Assembly: GCF_000420625.1 (NCBI RefSeq)
Contig: NZ_ATVH01000014.1
Coordinates: forward strand, 248,001 to 312,000
Direction: 5' to 3'
DNA from: Fodinicurvata sediminis DSM 21159
GTDB lineage: Bacteria > Pseudomonadota > Alphaproteobacteria > Kiloniellales > DSM-21159
Length of the DNA stretch: 64,000 bases
The position numbers and the translations under genes were made by a program. The notes below the pieces were generated by a model, which saw only the letters and a program-made list of their open reading frames with translations, searched no databases and was not told where the DNA came from. Of the stretch, positions 41,109 through 49,950 are shown one piece after another (within the stretch, counting starts at the first letter, position 1; every line of letters starts with the position of its first letter).

Positions 41109-41918
41109 TCAGAGCCTGCGCATTTGCACAGCCGCTTGCGATGACGTCCGTGACACGCCACTGGCTGTGGACTGACCCGTCCAGAGATCCATCATCCCAT
41201 CGGGCAATCCCGCCAGGCGCGTCAACTTTTCCGTATCCAGGATTGTTAGCTGCTTGTGCGCCAGCTCCATAACCCTCTGCTCGCGAAGTTCGCGCAAGAC
41301 CCGGTTCACGTGTATGGCCGTCAGGCCCAGGGCATCTGCCAGGATCGGCTGTGTCAGTGGCATACGCAGACTCATCCCGTTGGTCAGGCATGTGGAACGG
41401 CCACTGCGCACCACAAGTTCAAGCAGCAGGCAGGCAACGCGTTCACGTGCTGTACGACGGCCAAGGGTTGCCATATGCTCGAACAGCAGGATCATATCAC
41501 GCGCCAATATCTTTCGTGCATGCTCCGCCACGGCAGGACAGCTGTCGATCAGATGCCGAAAGCCCTCGCGTGGAATGGTGCAAAGAACAGATTCACACAG
41601 GGTTTCAAGCCCATGGGTCATCCCCATGCTGTCTTCACATTCCAGACCGGCTATATCGCCCGGCAGAAGAAATTGCAGGATCTGTCGGCGCCCATCGGGC
41701 AGAAGTTGATAGGAAAACAGCCAGCCACTCAGGACATTGTAGAGAGGGATGCCTCGACTGCCCTGGAGGAAAACAGTCCGCCCGGATGGATGGAAACGGG
41801 CCGGCTGCCGCACGGACTGGAGACAGGCAATCTCCTGCGGCCCTTGAACGGCCTGGCAGAGTCCGAAGTCACGAAGGTGGCAAGAAGAACATCCGGCTTG
41901 CCAGGTAACAACGGTCAT
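41109..41918 (-). CDS. Crp/Fnr-family regulator, Cys-rich N-terminus
   Basis: 269 residues. An N-terminal cysteine set CSSCHLRDFGLC (C10, C13, C21), with further Cys in ECEDSMG and LCESVLC, suggests an iron-sulfur or redox sensor of FNR type, although the spacing (Cx2Cx7C) is not E. coli FNR's. Then a cNMP-like jelly roll with PLYNVLSGWLFSYQLLPDGR and FLLPGDIAGLE, a dimer helix, and a winged helix with LADALGLTAIHVNRVLRELR, which is of the H-x-x-R recognition type. Divergent from the P-type ATPase, so it may control it. No clear operator was found in the 203-base gap. Confidence 0.86.
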   Translation of the reverse strand: MTVVTWQAGCSSCHLRDFGLCQAVQGPQEIACLQSVRQPARFHPSGRTVFLQGSRGIPLYNVLSGWLFSYQLLPDGRRQILQFLLPGDIAGLECEDSMGMTHGLETLCESVLCTIPREGFRHLIDSCPAVAEHARKILARDMILLFEHMATLGRRTARERVACLLLELVVRSGRSTCLTNGMSLRMPLTQPILADALGLTAIHVNRVLRELREQRVMELAHKQLTILDTEKLTRLAGLPDGMMDLWTGQSTASGVSRTSSQAAVQMRRL

Positions 41919-42121
41919 GATGCCACTCCAGATGGACGCCGCGAAGCATGGAAGTATGTTCGAGACCTCCAGATTGGTTTACAGATCGTTCGCCGGACAC
42001 TGCTTTTCAATTAGACTTTCGAGGTAACGGCTCACCTCCAGGCGTGAACCGTGACAAAGTGATCCCCCACAACCGGTTCCATAGCCTGTACACTGCAGCC
42101 ACCAGCCGAAGGGATTGATGC

Positions 42122-44845
42122 GTGGCGGATAAAAACCATTCAGCAGGGGCGACGGAGTCAACTGCCCCCCCCTGGCACCAGATGCCGGCCCAAACGGTGC
42201 TGCAGGAACTCCATAGTGACAGGCAAGGGCTACCCCCACAGGAGGCAGCGGAACGCCTGGAGAAGCACGGTCCCAATCGGTTGGAGAATCAGCCGGGCGT
42301 CACCCCGCTCCAACGCCTGCTGCGCCAGTTCAACAACACCCTGATCTATGTCCTGCTGGCCGCCGCCGGCATTACCGCGCTGATGGAACACTGGCTGGAT
42401 ACCCAGGTCATCCTGGCGGTGGTCCTTCTGAACGTCATCATCGGCTTCCTGCAGGAAAACAAGGCCGAAAAGGCCCTGCGCGCGATCAGCGCCATGCTGG
42501 CGCCGAAGGCCGCCGTCATCCGCGGTGGCCAGCGCCGCAACCTGGCGGCGGAGGAACTGGTGCCCGGTGATATCGTCCTTCTGGAAACCGGTGAGCGCAT
42601 TCCCGCCGACCTGCGCCTGCTGGACGTGAAGAACCTGCAGGTGCAGGAAGCCGCCCTGACCGGGGAGTCCGCACCCGTTGCCAAGGAAACCGCAGCCGTG
42701 GATGCCGACTGCCCCCTGGCCGAGCGAAGCTCCATGGGCTACGCCAGCACGCTGATCACCACTGGCCAGGCCACCGGGGTCGTCGTCGCGACGGGGGCGC
42801 GTAGCGAGATCGGGCGCATCGGACGCATGCTGTCCGAAGTGCAGAGCCTGACAACACCGCTGCTGCGGCAGATGGCGCATTTTGCTCACCTGCTAACCTT
42901 CCTGATCCTCTCGCTTTCGGCGCTGGTCTTTGCCTTCGGCTTCCTGGTCCGGGACTACGAGCTGGCCACCATCTTCATCTCGGTGGTCAGCCTGACCGTG
43001 GCCGCTATTCCCGAAGGCCTGCCTACAGTCCTGACCGTGACCCTGGCCATCGGCGTTCAGCGCATGGCCCGGCGCAATGCCATTATCCGGCACCTGCCCG
43101 CCGTCGAGACCCTGGGCGCACTTTCCGTCATCTGCTCGGACAAGACCGGCACGCTGACCTGCAACGAGATGACCCTGCGCACGCTGGAAACGGCGGACCA
43201 CTGTCTGGAGATCTCGGGCACGGGTTATGAACCGGATGGAGCTTTCCATCACAATGGCCAGGAAGTGCAGGCCACGGATCACGGCGCCAGCCTGGAAGCC
43301 CTGCGCGCCGGCCTGCTGTGCAGCGATTCCGACCTGCACGAAGCGGACGAGGGCTGGAACGTCGGCGGCGACCCCATGGAAGGCGCCCTGCTCGTGGCCG
43401 CAGCCAAGGCGGGCCTGGACTATGGGCAGGAACGCAGCCGCCATCCGCGCCTGGACTACATCCCCTTCGATTCGGGCCGGCGTTACATGGCAACCCTGCA
43501 CGGGGCCGACAACGGCCAGCCGGTGGTCTATGTGAAAGGCGCGCCCGAACGCATCCTGGAGATGTGCCGCAGCCAGCTGCAGGAAGAACAAGAGAAAACC
43601 TTCGACCCAGCGGCGTGGCATGACAGGGCGCACGAAATGGCCACGGCCGGCCAACGTGTCATCGCGCTGGCCCGCATGAACCCAAGCACCGGCACCGACA
43701 GCCTGGATGAAGGCGATCTGGAACAGGGCCTGGTCTTCCTTGGCCTGGCTGGCCTGATCGATCCGCCGCGCGACGAAGCCCTGAAGGCCGTGTCCGAGTG
43801 TCGCGAAGCGGGCATCAGCGTCAAGATGATCACCGGCGACCATCCGGCCACCGCACGGGCGATCGCCGAACAGTTCGGCCTGCCCAATACCCGGAAGGTC
43901 GTGACCGGGCGGGACCTTGACCAGTTGCCGGAAGAGGAGCTTGAGCAGGTCCTGGAAGAAAGCGACGTCTTTGCCCGCACGACGCCCGAGAACAAGCTGC
44001 GCCTGGTCGAGGCGTTGCAGGCCCAGGGCCGCATCGTTGCCATGACCGGCGACGGCGCCAACGATGCGCCGGCCCTGAAGCGCGCCGACGTCGGCATCGC
44101 CATGGGAAAGAAGGGCACCGAGGCCGCCCGCGAGGCCGCCGCCATGGTCCTGGCCGACGACAACTTCGCCTCCATCGCCCATGCCGTGCGCGAGGGCCGG
44201 ACCGTCTACGACAACCTGAAGAAGGCGATCGCCTTTCTGTTGCCGGTGAATGGCGGGGAATCCCTGGGCATCGTGATCGCAATCCTGACCGGCGCCACCA
44301 TGCCGGTCACGCCGCTTCAGATTCTCTGGGTCAACATGGTCAGCTCGATCGGGCTGGCCCTGGCGTTGGCCTTCGAGCCAACCGAACCCGATGTCATGAA
44401 ACGCCCGCCACGCCCGGCGTCCGAACCCATCCTGTCGGGCTTTCTGGCCTGGCGCGTGCTGTTCGTGTCACTGCTGTTCCTGCTGGGAATCTACGGCATA
44501 TTCGAATTGGCCATGCAGCGCGGCGCAGCCGTCGAGGAAGCACGCACCCTTGCCATCAACACCCTGGTGGTGATGGAGATCTTCTACCTCTTCTCCATCC
44601 GCTACTTGCACCGCACCTCCTTCAGTCTGAAAGGTCTGATGGGAACGCCCGCGGTCCTGCTGTCGGTGGCCGGCATCTTCCTGCTGCAGCTTCTGTTTAC
44701 CTATGCCCCCTTCATGCAGGTGATCTTCGACACCCGGCCCGTTCGTTTTCAGGACGGCCTGTTGGTGATGGCCTGCGGCATTGGGCTGATGGTCATCCTG
44801 GAGGTCGAGAAGGCGGGCCGGCGCTGGTTGGTCCGGCGGACCTGA
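42122..44845 (+). CDS. P2-type cation-transporting ATPase
   Basis: 907 residues from a GTG at 42122, preceded by AAGGGA. N-terminal cation ATPase domain, TGES (180-183), membrane motif AAIPEGLP in helix 4, the phosphorylated aspartate in SDKTGTLTCNEM (D340), KGAPERILEMC, MITGDHPATA, MTGDGANDAPALKRADVGIA, and a C-terminal set of four to six helices. The helix-4 PEGLP and helix-6 LQILWVNMVSS suit Ca2+/Na+/Mg2+-type (P2A/P2D) pumps rather than heavy-metal P1B pumps. Ion not decided. Divergent from a Crp/Fnr regulator. Confidence 0.92.
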   Translation: MADKNHSAGATESTAPPWHQMPAQTVLQELHSDRQGLPPQEAAERLEKHGPNRLENQPGVTPLQRLLRQFNNTLIYVLLAAAGITALMEHWLDTQVILAVVLLNVIIGFLQENKAEKALRAISAMLAPKAAVIRGGQRRNLAAEELVPGDIVLLETGERIPADLRLLDVKNLQVQEAALTGESAPVAKETAAVDADCPLAERSSMGYASTLITTGQATGVVVATGARSEIGRIGRMLSEVQSLTTPLLRQMAHFAHLLTFLILSLSALVFAFGFLVRDYELATIFISVVSLTVAAIPEGLPTVLTVTLAIGVQRMARRNAIIRHLPAVETLGALSVICSDKTGTLTCNEMTLRTLETADHCLEISGTGYEPDGAFHHNGQEVQATDHGASLEALRAGLLCSDSDLHEADEGWNVGGDPMEGALLVAAAKAGLDYGQERSRHPRLDYIPFDSGRRYMATLHGADNGQPVVYVKGAPERILEMCRSQLQEEQEKTFDPAAWHDRAHEMATAGQRVIALARMNPSTGTDSLDEGDLEQGLVFLGLAGLIDPPRDEALKAVSECREAGISVKMITGDHPATARAIAEQFGLPNTRKVVTGRDLDQLPEEELEQVLEESDVFARTTPENKLRLVEALQAQGRIVAMTGDGANDAPALKRADVGIAMGKKGTEAAREAAAMVLADDNFASIAHAVREGRTVYDNLKKAIAFLLPVNGGESLGIVIAILTGATMPVTPLQILWVNMVSSIGLALALAFEPTEPDVMKRPPRPASEPILSGFLAWRVLFVSLLFLLGIYGIFELAMQRGAAVEEARTLAINTLVVMEIFYLFSIRYLHRTSFSLKGLMGTPAVLLSVAGIFLLQLLFTYAPFMQVIFDTRPVRFQDGLLVMACGIGLMVILEVEKAGRRWLVRRT

Positions 44846-44918
44846 CGGCAGCGACGGCCGTAGGCGAACCTGCAGCCTCCGGCCGTCCGGCACTGCACTG
44901 CCAGCGCCACCTGTCCGG

Positions 44919-45380
44919 CTACCCTGCCGTCTTGCTGCCCGGATCTTCAGCCTTGCTGCCGCGCGTCTGGCCCGTATCGGACACAGCCTGGCCAGGCGCA
45001 GCTTGAAGGCCGTCCATCATGCGCTGGCTCAGGCTCAGAAGCCGCCCGGTTTCGTCGATGTAATCTTCGCCCGCCGTTCTCATCCAACCCTGCTGCAGAG
45101 ACACGACATCGTCCCAGTTTGCACAACTCGGCAGAGAGCGAAGCAGCTTGCTGTTCGTCTTCATGCGCCGGGCCGTAAAATCGGCCACTTCTCTCTGCCA
45201 AACGGCCATGTTCTTCAGGCAGGTGTCGGTCGCGCTCATCATGGCCTCCGTCATCTGGCCGTTCATGGCGGCCATCGCCTCGGCGGGATTCTCCGTCTCG
45301 CTCCCGGCTGTCTTGCTGTCCTTCTTCATCTGACTGTCATCCCTTGCTGTCTGTGTCGGTTCGGCCTGTCCATCCTTCAA
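44919..45380 (-). CDS. Phasin-family protein
   Basis: 153 residues. The helical middle (AMSATDTCLKNMAVWQREVA-like region, then SLPSCANWDDVVSLQQGWMR, AGEDYIDETGRLLSLSQRMM) fits the Phasin_2 pattern of a Q-rich amphipathic helix with a short break. Phasins coat polyhydroxyalkanoate granules; no PHA genes are present, so a broader stress role is possible. Both ends are Lys/Ser/Asp-rich. It overlaps the small HTH protein by 4 bases (ATGA). Confidence 0.6.
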   Translation of the reverse strand: MKDGQAEPTQTARDDSQMKKDSKTAGSETENPAEAMAAMNGQMTEAMMSATDTCLKNMAVWQREVADFTARRMKTNSKLLRSLPSCANWDDVVSLQQGWMRTAGEDYIDETGRLLSLSQRMMDGLQAAPGQAVSDTGQTRGSKAEDPGSKTAG

Positions 45381-45598
45381 TTGCGGTGCAGGCCATAATA
45401 ACGTCTCAGTGCGGAAATCCGCGCCTGGGCAATGTCCAGGCGCGCGGCAATTTCCGCATCGGGCAGGCCGGCTTCCATCAGGTCACGTGCCTGGCGAAAC
45501 TGCGGAACCGTTGCATCGTCCGACAGGTCCGACGCGCGCGGCTCCGGCATTCGGGGATAGGGTGGAAAGGAAAAGGCGGTATCCGTCCGGCTTTTCAT
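45377..45598 (-). CDS. Small HTH-like protein upstream of phasin
   Basis: 73 residues, unrecognised. The C-terminal half (PQFRQARDLMEAGLPDAEIA, ARLDIAQARISALRRYYGL) has a helix-turn-helix look of the sigma-factor region 4 or Sigma70_r4_2 kind. The 4-base overlap with the phasin gene makes them a translation-coupled pair. It may be an autoregulator; DNA binding is inferred only. Confidence 0.6.
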   Translation of the reverse strand: MKSRTDTAFSFPPYPRMPEPRASDLSDDATVPQFRQARDLMEAGLPDAEIAARLDIAQARISALRRYYGLHRN

Positions 45599-45733
45599 CC
45601 CGGCGTCTCCTCTCTGGGTTGGAGTGGTGGGTGCTGTTGATGAGACAGGTCAGTCAACCGACGAACGGTGTTTTCCATATGCCCGTGCTTCAGCATTTGA
45701 TGCGGTTATAGAGGAGAGCTGCGGAAGGCTGCA

Positions 45734-45747
45734 TTGACGCAGGTTAA
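45734..45747. promoter_or_regulatory. FNR-like 14-mer TTGACGCAGGTTAA
   Basis: Imperfect match to TTGAT-N4-ATCAA (arms TTGAC and GTTAA), 136 bases upstream of the small HTH gene. A Crp/Fnr regulator is encoded 3.8 kb away. Two or three mismatches make this weak. Confidence 0.2.
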
Positions 45748-45766
45748 GACCTGCCCGCTTTCCGTA

Positions 45767-46471
45767 TCAGCCTGGGTCCCTGTCACCACGCAGGCGCTGG
45801 GCGGCGTCCTGCAGCAGACGGCGCACCGTCTCGTCATCGACCTGGTCGAAGCGCCGGTACCACAGGCTGACCGCACCCAGGTCCTGCGGCTGTTCCAGGA
45901 TTACCGATCGATCCACCAGCCGTGCCAGCTCGGCAGCCACATCCGGCGCAGCCACAGGTACAGCCATCACCAATCCAGCCGGCTTCCGCGCGCCCAGGGC
46001 CTGCAAAGCAGCCATGGCCGTCAGGCCGGTCGCCACGCCGTCGTCCACCAGGATCACCTGGTGTCCTTCCAGGCTGCCGCTCCAGCCCTGGCCGCCGTAA
46101 AGACTTCGCCGCCGTGCAATCTCCTGACCCGCGCGCCGGGCTTCCGCCTCGATATGTGTTTCAGGGATCCCCAGCTGGCGGATCAGCGCCTCGTTGCGCA
46201 GCAGTTGCAGGTCAGCAGTCTCGTTTCCTGACGACGTTCCGACCTCTTGCTCCCCGGCATCCACCAGAGCGGCGACGGCCAGTTCCGGCTGACCCGGTAC
46301 GCCGATCTTGCGTACCATCATCACACCCAGGGGCGCCTGCAACGCCTCGGCAATGACGGCCGCCACGGGCACTCCACCGCGCGGCAGAGCCAGCACCACC
46401 ACGTCTTGTCCCTGCAGGTCCTGCAAGGCCTCGGCCAGGCGTGCGCCCGCCTCTTCACGGTCCTTGAACAT
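45767..46471 (-). CDS. Phosphoribosyltransferase-domain protein
   Basis: 234 residues. PRPP-loop VILVDDGVATGLTAMAALQA (about 140-159) is the type I PRTase signature, and the hood has VVVLALPRGGVPVAAVIAEA and MMVRKIGVPGQPELAVAAL. This stand-alone family is often encoded with Hsp20, P-type ATPase and universal stress genes; its substrate is unknown. It lies 169 bases upstream (in minus-strand sense downstream gap) of the HTH-phasin pair. A Shine-Dalgarno AAGGATG-type precedes it. Confidence 0.82.
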   Translation of the reverse strand: MFKDREEAGARLAEALQDLQGQDVVVLALPRGGVPVAAVIAEALQAPLGVMMVRKIGVPGQPELAVAALVDAGEQEVGTSSGNETADLQLLRNEALIRQLGIPETHIEAEARRAGQEIARRRSLYGGQGWSGSLEGHQVILVDDGVATGLTAMAALQALGARKPAGLVMAVPVAAPDVAAELARLVDRSVILEQPQDLGAVSLWYRRFDQVDDETVRRLLQDAAQRLRGDRDPG

Positions 46472-46550
46472 CCTTCTCGCCTCCCAGGTTGTGAGGGCGC
46501 CACCAACCCAAAGCGACCGACCGCGTGGCTGCTCGCACAGCAGATGGGGA

Positions 46551-47066
46551 TCAGAGGATCGTGCGGCGCCGCTGCCAATCGAAGTTGCGCTGCTGGATGC
46601 TTGGTTTCTTCTCGATCTCCTCGTAGCCCTCGATGGCCAGGGCTCGCGTCACCGTTCGCCCGTCATCGGAAAGGGGAAAGACCCCCAGGTCGTAGCGTGT
46701 CTGCAACTCGGAATCGAAGGGCCAGAGGGGCCGCGTATAGACCGGCACCTGCTCCCGCCAAACCCGCTGGTAGGTCCTCTGGAACTCACCTTCCAGCGAC
46801 ACGAACCCCAATTCGTCCAGATAGCGGCCGGTGAAATCGAAGCCGCTGACCTCGGCCACCTGGGTTCCAACCAGGCGATAGCGCACACGAAAGGGCTCGG
46901 GCTCGATATCCACCATCAGGATCGAGGGCAGCAGGTCGCGTAGATCCGCAGGGTCGATCTCGGCTCGGGTGGGCGCAAAACGCGCCCCGCGCAGCTCGTT
47001 CCAGTAATCGTGAACGTGCCGCACGCGTGCGCTTCTGACCGTGTAGAGCTCTGTTGCTATGCCCAT
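46551..47066 (-). CDS. PAS_5-family (DUF1488-like) PAS domain protein
   Basis: The ATG at 47066 has CAGGAG nine bases upstream and gives 171 residues (MGIATELYTVRSARVRHVHD); starts at 47129 and 47165 would lengthen the N-terminus. YWNELRGARFAPTRAEIDPA, DLRDLLPSILMVDIEPEPFR, VRYRLVGTQVAEVSGFDFTG and RTYQRVWREQVPVYTRPLWP match PAS_5, an alphaproteobacterial PAS family that senses unknown ligands. No output domain is attached. The DUF1488 name is less certain than PAS_5. Confidence 0.75.
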   Translation of the reverse strand: MGIATELYTVRSARVRHVHDYWNELRGARFAPTRAEIDPADLRDLLPSILMVDIEPEPFRVRYRLVGTQVAEVSGFDFTGRYLDELGFVSLEGEFQRTYQRVWREQVPVYTRPLWPFDSELQTRYDLGVFPLSDDGRTVTRALAIEGYEEIEKKPSIQQRNFDWQRRRTIL

Positions 47067-47332
47067 CAACAACTGCTCCTGCATGGAAGTCCCGCACGCA
47101 GGCGGGGATCCTTCCAGGTTGAGGAACATCCTGTTCCCCCAAGATACAGTGTACGCCAGCAACACGCCTCACGCGAGTCTCCGAAAGGAGATGCCCATTT
47201 GGTGATGCGAGCACCCGGCCGGCTGCGGATATGGCGTGATGGATTTCCCCAACCCGAAGCTGTGATAGGCTGCCCCGGTCAGCGCCCTGGCACCAGGCAT
47301 AACAAGGCGAACAAGATCGGGAGGGAAGCGCC

Positions 47333-48967
47333 GTGGAGCAGGAGTCCGAAAGCTACGGCAACTTCGACTACATCATCATCGGCGCCGGCTCGGCCGGCTG
47401 CGTGCTGGCCAACCGGCTCTCGGCCGACCCGGACAAGCGCGTGCTGCTGCTGGAGGCCGGCGGCCAGGACGACTGGATCTGGTTCCACATCCCCGTGGGC
47501 TACCTCTTCGCCATCGGCAACCCGCGCGCCGACTGGATGTTCCGCACCCAGGAGGACCCCGGGCTCAACGGGCGCAGCCTGGCTTACCCGCGCGGCAAGG
47601 TGATCGGCGGCTGTTCGGCCATCAACGCCATGATCTACATGCGCGGCCAGGCCCAGGACTATGACGGCTGGCGTCAGCAGGGCCTGCCCGGTTGGGGCTG
47701 GGACGATGTCCTGCCCTCTTTCCTGAAGATGGAGGACCACGTTCGGCCGATGAACGACCACCACCGCGCGGGCGGCGAGTGGCATGTGGACTATCCGCGC
47801 ATGCGCTGGCAGATCCTGGACCGCGTGCAGGACGCCGCCGAAACACTCGGCATCCCCAGGGTCGAGGATTTCAACAGCGGCAACAACGAGGGCAGCAGCT
47901 ATTTTCAGGTCAACCAGAAGCGTGGCCGTCGCTGGAGCGCGGCCCGTGGCTTCCTGAAACCCGTCCTCAAGCGCCCCAACCTGCAACTCGCCACCGAGGC
48001 CCAGGTCGAGCGCATCGAGATCGACGCCGAGCGCCGGGCCACGGGCGTGACCTTCTTGCGCGGCGGCAAGCGCTGGACCGCCCAGGCCACGGGCGAGGTG
48101 CTGCTCTCTGCCGGCTCCGTCTGCTCACCGCAGCTGCTCGAACTCTCGGGCATCGGCCATCCCAAGCACCTGGCCCAGCTGGGCATCGAGACCGTCCAGG
48201 CGGCCCCGGGCGTGGGCGAGAACCTGCAGGATCACCTGCAGCTTCGTCCTGTCTTCCGCGTGACGGGGGTGCGCACCCTGAACGAAGACTACCACCGCCC
48301 CTGGAAGCGCGCGCTGATGGGCCTGGATTACCTGCTGCGCCGGCGCGGACCACTGACCATGGCGCCCTCGCAGCTGGGCATCTTCACCCGCTCGTCACCG
48401 GAGCGGGAGACACCGGACCTGGAGTTCCACATCCAGCCCCTGTCCCTGGACAAGTTCGGTGACGCCCTGCACCGCTTTCCAGCCTTCACGGCCAGTGTGT
48501 GCAACCTGAACCCGACCAGCCGCGGGTCCATACATGCCGGCTCCGCCGACCCTCGGGACAAGCCGGTCATCCGCCCGAACTACCTGTCCACCGAACAGGA
48601 TCGGCAGGTGGCGGTGAAGGCCCTGCGCCTGGCCCGGCAACTGGCGGCGGCCCCGCCCCTGGCCAAGTTCCAACCGCAGGAGATCAAGCCGGGCCCGAAC
48701 CTGACCTCGGACGAAGAGCTCGCCAAAGCGGCCGGCGACATCGGCACCACCATCTTCCATCCCGTGGGCACCGTGAAGATGGGCCCCGACAGCGACCCCA
48801 CGGCGGTCCTCGACGCGGAGCTGAAGGTGCGCGGCGTCCGCGGTCTGCGCGTCGTCGACGCCTCGGCCATGCCGACCATCACTTCGGGCAACACCAATTC
48901 GCCCACCATGATGATCGCCGAGAAGGCCGCCGAGATGATCCTGGCGGAGGGAAAGCAGGGCACCTGA
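47333..48967 (+). CDS. GMC-family FAD oxidoreductase (choline dehydrogenase-like)
   Basis: 544 residues from a GTG preceded by GGGAGGGAAG. ADP-binding GAGSAGCVLANRLS near residue 17, the GMC signature 1 region RGKVIGGCSAINAMIYMRGQ, then SAGSVCSPQLLELSGIGHP and the catalytic C-terminus TIFHPVGTVKMGPDSDPTAV with ASAMPTITSGNTNSPTMMIA. Length matches choline or alcohol dehydrogenases. No betaine synthesis genes adjoin, so choline cannot be assigned; an alcohol is the general substrate. 167 bases of non-coding DNA lie upstream; nothing obvious there. Confidence 0.92.
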   Translation: MEQESESYGNFDYIIIGAGSAGCVLANRLSADPDKRVLLLEAGGQDDWIWFHIPVGYLFAIGNPRADWMFRTQEDPGLNGRSLAYPRGKVIGGCSAINAMIYMRGQAQDYDGWRQQGLPGWGWDDVLPSFLKMEDHVRPMNDHHRAGGEWHVDYPRMRWQILDRVQDAAETLGIPRVEDFNSGNNEGSSYFQVNQKRGRRWSAARGFLKPVLKRPNLQLATEAQVERIEIDAERRATGVTFLRGGKRWTAQATGEVLLSAGSVCSPQLLELSGIGHPKHLAQLGIETVQAAPGVGENLQDHLQLRPVFRVTGVRTLNEDYHRPWKRALMGLDYLLRRRGPLTMAPSQLGIFTRSSPERETPDLEFHIQPLSLDKFGDALHRFPAFTASVCNLNPTSRGSIHAGSADPRDKPVIRPNYLSTEQDRQVAVKALRLARQLAAAPPLAKFQPQEIKPGPNLTSDEELAKAAGDIGTTIFHPVGTVKMGPDSDPTAVLDAELKVRGVRGLRVVDASAMPTITSGNTNSPTMMIAEKAAEMILAEGKQGT

Positions 48968-48982
48968 CAGAGCGCACGCGCC

Positions 48983-49759
48983 TCACCCCAGCACGAACAT
49001 CCGCAGCGGCATCCAGAGCGCCATCAGGACCATCATCAGGTTCTCGGTCAGCGAGATGAAGCCCAGCGGCACCTTGCTGCTGCCGCCGACACAGGCGCAT
49101 TTGAGTTCGCGCTTGTCGATATAGACCGCCTTGAAGACCGAGGCGGCGCCCACGGCCCCGATGAACAGCGCCAGCGGCGCCGCGATCCAGATGAGGACGC
49201 CGGCGATCATCAGGACGCCGGCTGCGGTCTCGGCAAAGGGATAGAAATAGGCGTAGCGCACCTGGCGCTGGGCCAGCAGGTCGTAGTTCAGGAACATCGT
49301 GCTGAAGCCCTCCACGTCCTGCAGTTTCTGCAGGCCCAGCAGGCACATGGAGATGGCGATGAAAAGCTCCAGCGTGCGCAGCGAAACGAGGGTGTCCAGG
49401 GCCACATGACTGACGGCCAGCGCCATCAGCAGGCCCAGCGAGAACAGCGCGATGATCGGCTTATAGCTGGTCTCGTCTTCCGCTTCCTCTGCGCTGTCCT
49501 TTCCCAGGTGCACGCGCAGTTCGTCATAGCCGCCGACACGCGCGCCGCCGATGAAGACCTGGGGCGTGGTCTCCACGTCATGCTTGTCCTGGAAGGCGTC
49601 CGTCTCTTCGCGCGTGGTGAGCCAGTGGTCCGCGACGGAATAGCCTGCGCGCTCCAGCAGGTCCTTGGCCTTCAGGCCGAAGGGACAGACATGATCCTCC
49701 ATGACCATGCGATAGAGAGCGGCCTCTTGCGCGCCGCTGTCGTTGCGAGACTGTGCCAT
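48983..49759 (-). CDS. Glutaredoxin domain fused to MauE-like membrane domain
   Basis: 258 residues. Residues 14-90 are a glutaredoxin fold: YRMVMEDHVCPFGLKAKDLL (CPFG, lone resolving Cys absent), TTPQVFIGGARVGGYDELRV. Residues about 105-255 have four or five membrane helices like MauE/DoxD proteins, with a conserved CACVGG loop (KRELKCACVGGSSKVPLGF). The redox Cys in CPFG is monothiol. Such fusions probably carry electrons or sulfur across the membrane for thiol or quinone chemistry; no substrate is known. It sits beside the GMC oxidoreductase, facing it. Confidence 0.82.
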   Translation of the reverse strand: MAQSRNDSGAQEAALYRMVMEDHVCPFGLKAKDLLERAGYSVADHWLTTREETDAFQDKHDVETTPQVFIGGARVGGYDELRVHLGKDSAEEAEDETSYKPIIALFSLGLLMALAVSHVALDTLVSLRTLELFIAISMCLLGLQKLQDVEGFSTMFLNYDLLAQRQVRYAYFYPFAETAAGVLMIAGVLIWIAAPLALFIGAVGAASVFKAVYIDKRELKCACVGGSSKVPLGFISLTENLMMVLMALWMPLRMFVLG

Positions 49760-49950
49760 TGCTTCGTCTCCGAATCTGTCTTCAGGGGCGGCCGAGTCCT
49801 ACCCCGTCAGCTGGCGGAACGGCCGCTCCTTACGAGTCCCTGTGGCACATGGGACCTCAGGGAACGCGAACAATAGGCTCCGGGGGCCACAGCCGAGCGG
49901 ATTTCGTGACAATTGTAGGGATAGGGTGCGGCAAACAGCACACCCAGGGT

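Noticed and set aside
42893-44182. 429-residue open frame antisense to the P-type ATPase
   Set aside because: Shadow; DKTGT and all other ATPase motifs lie on the plus strand.
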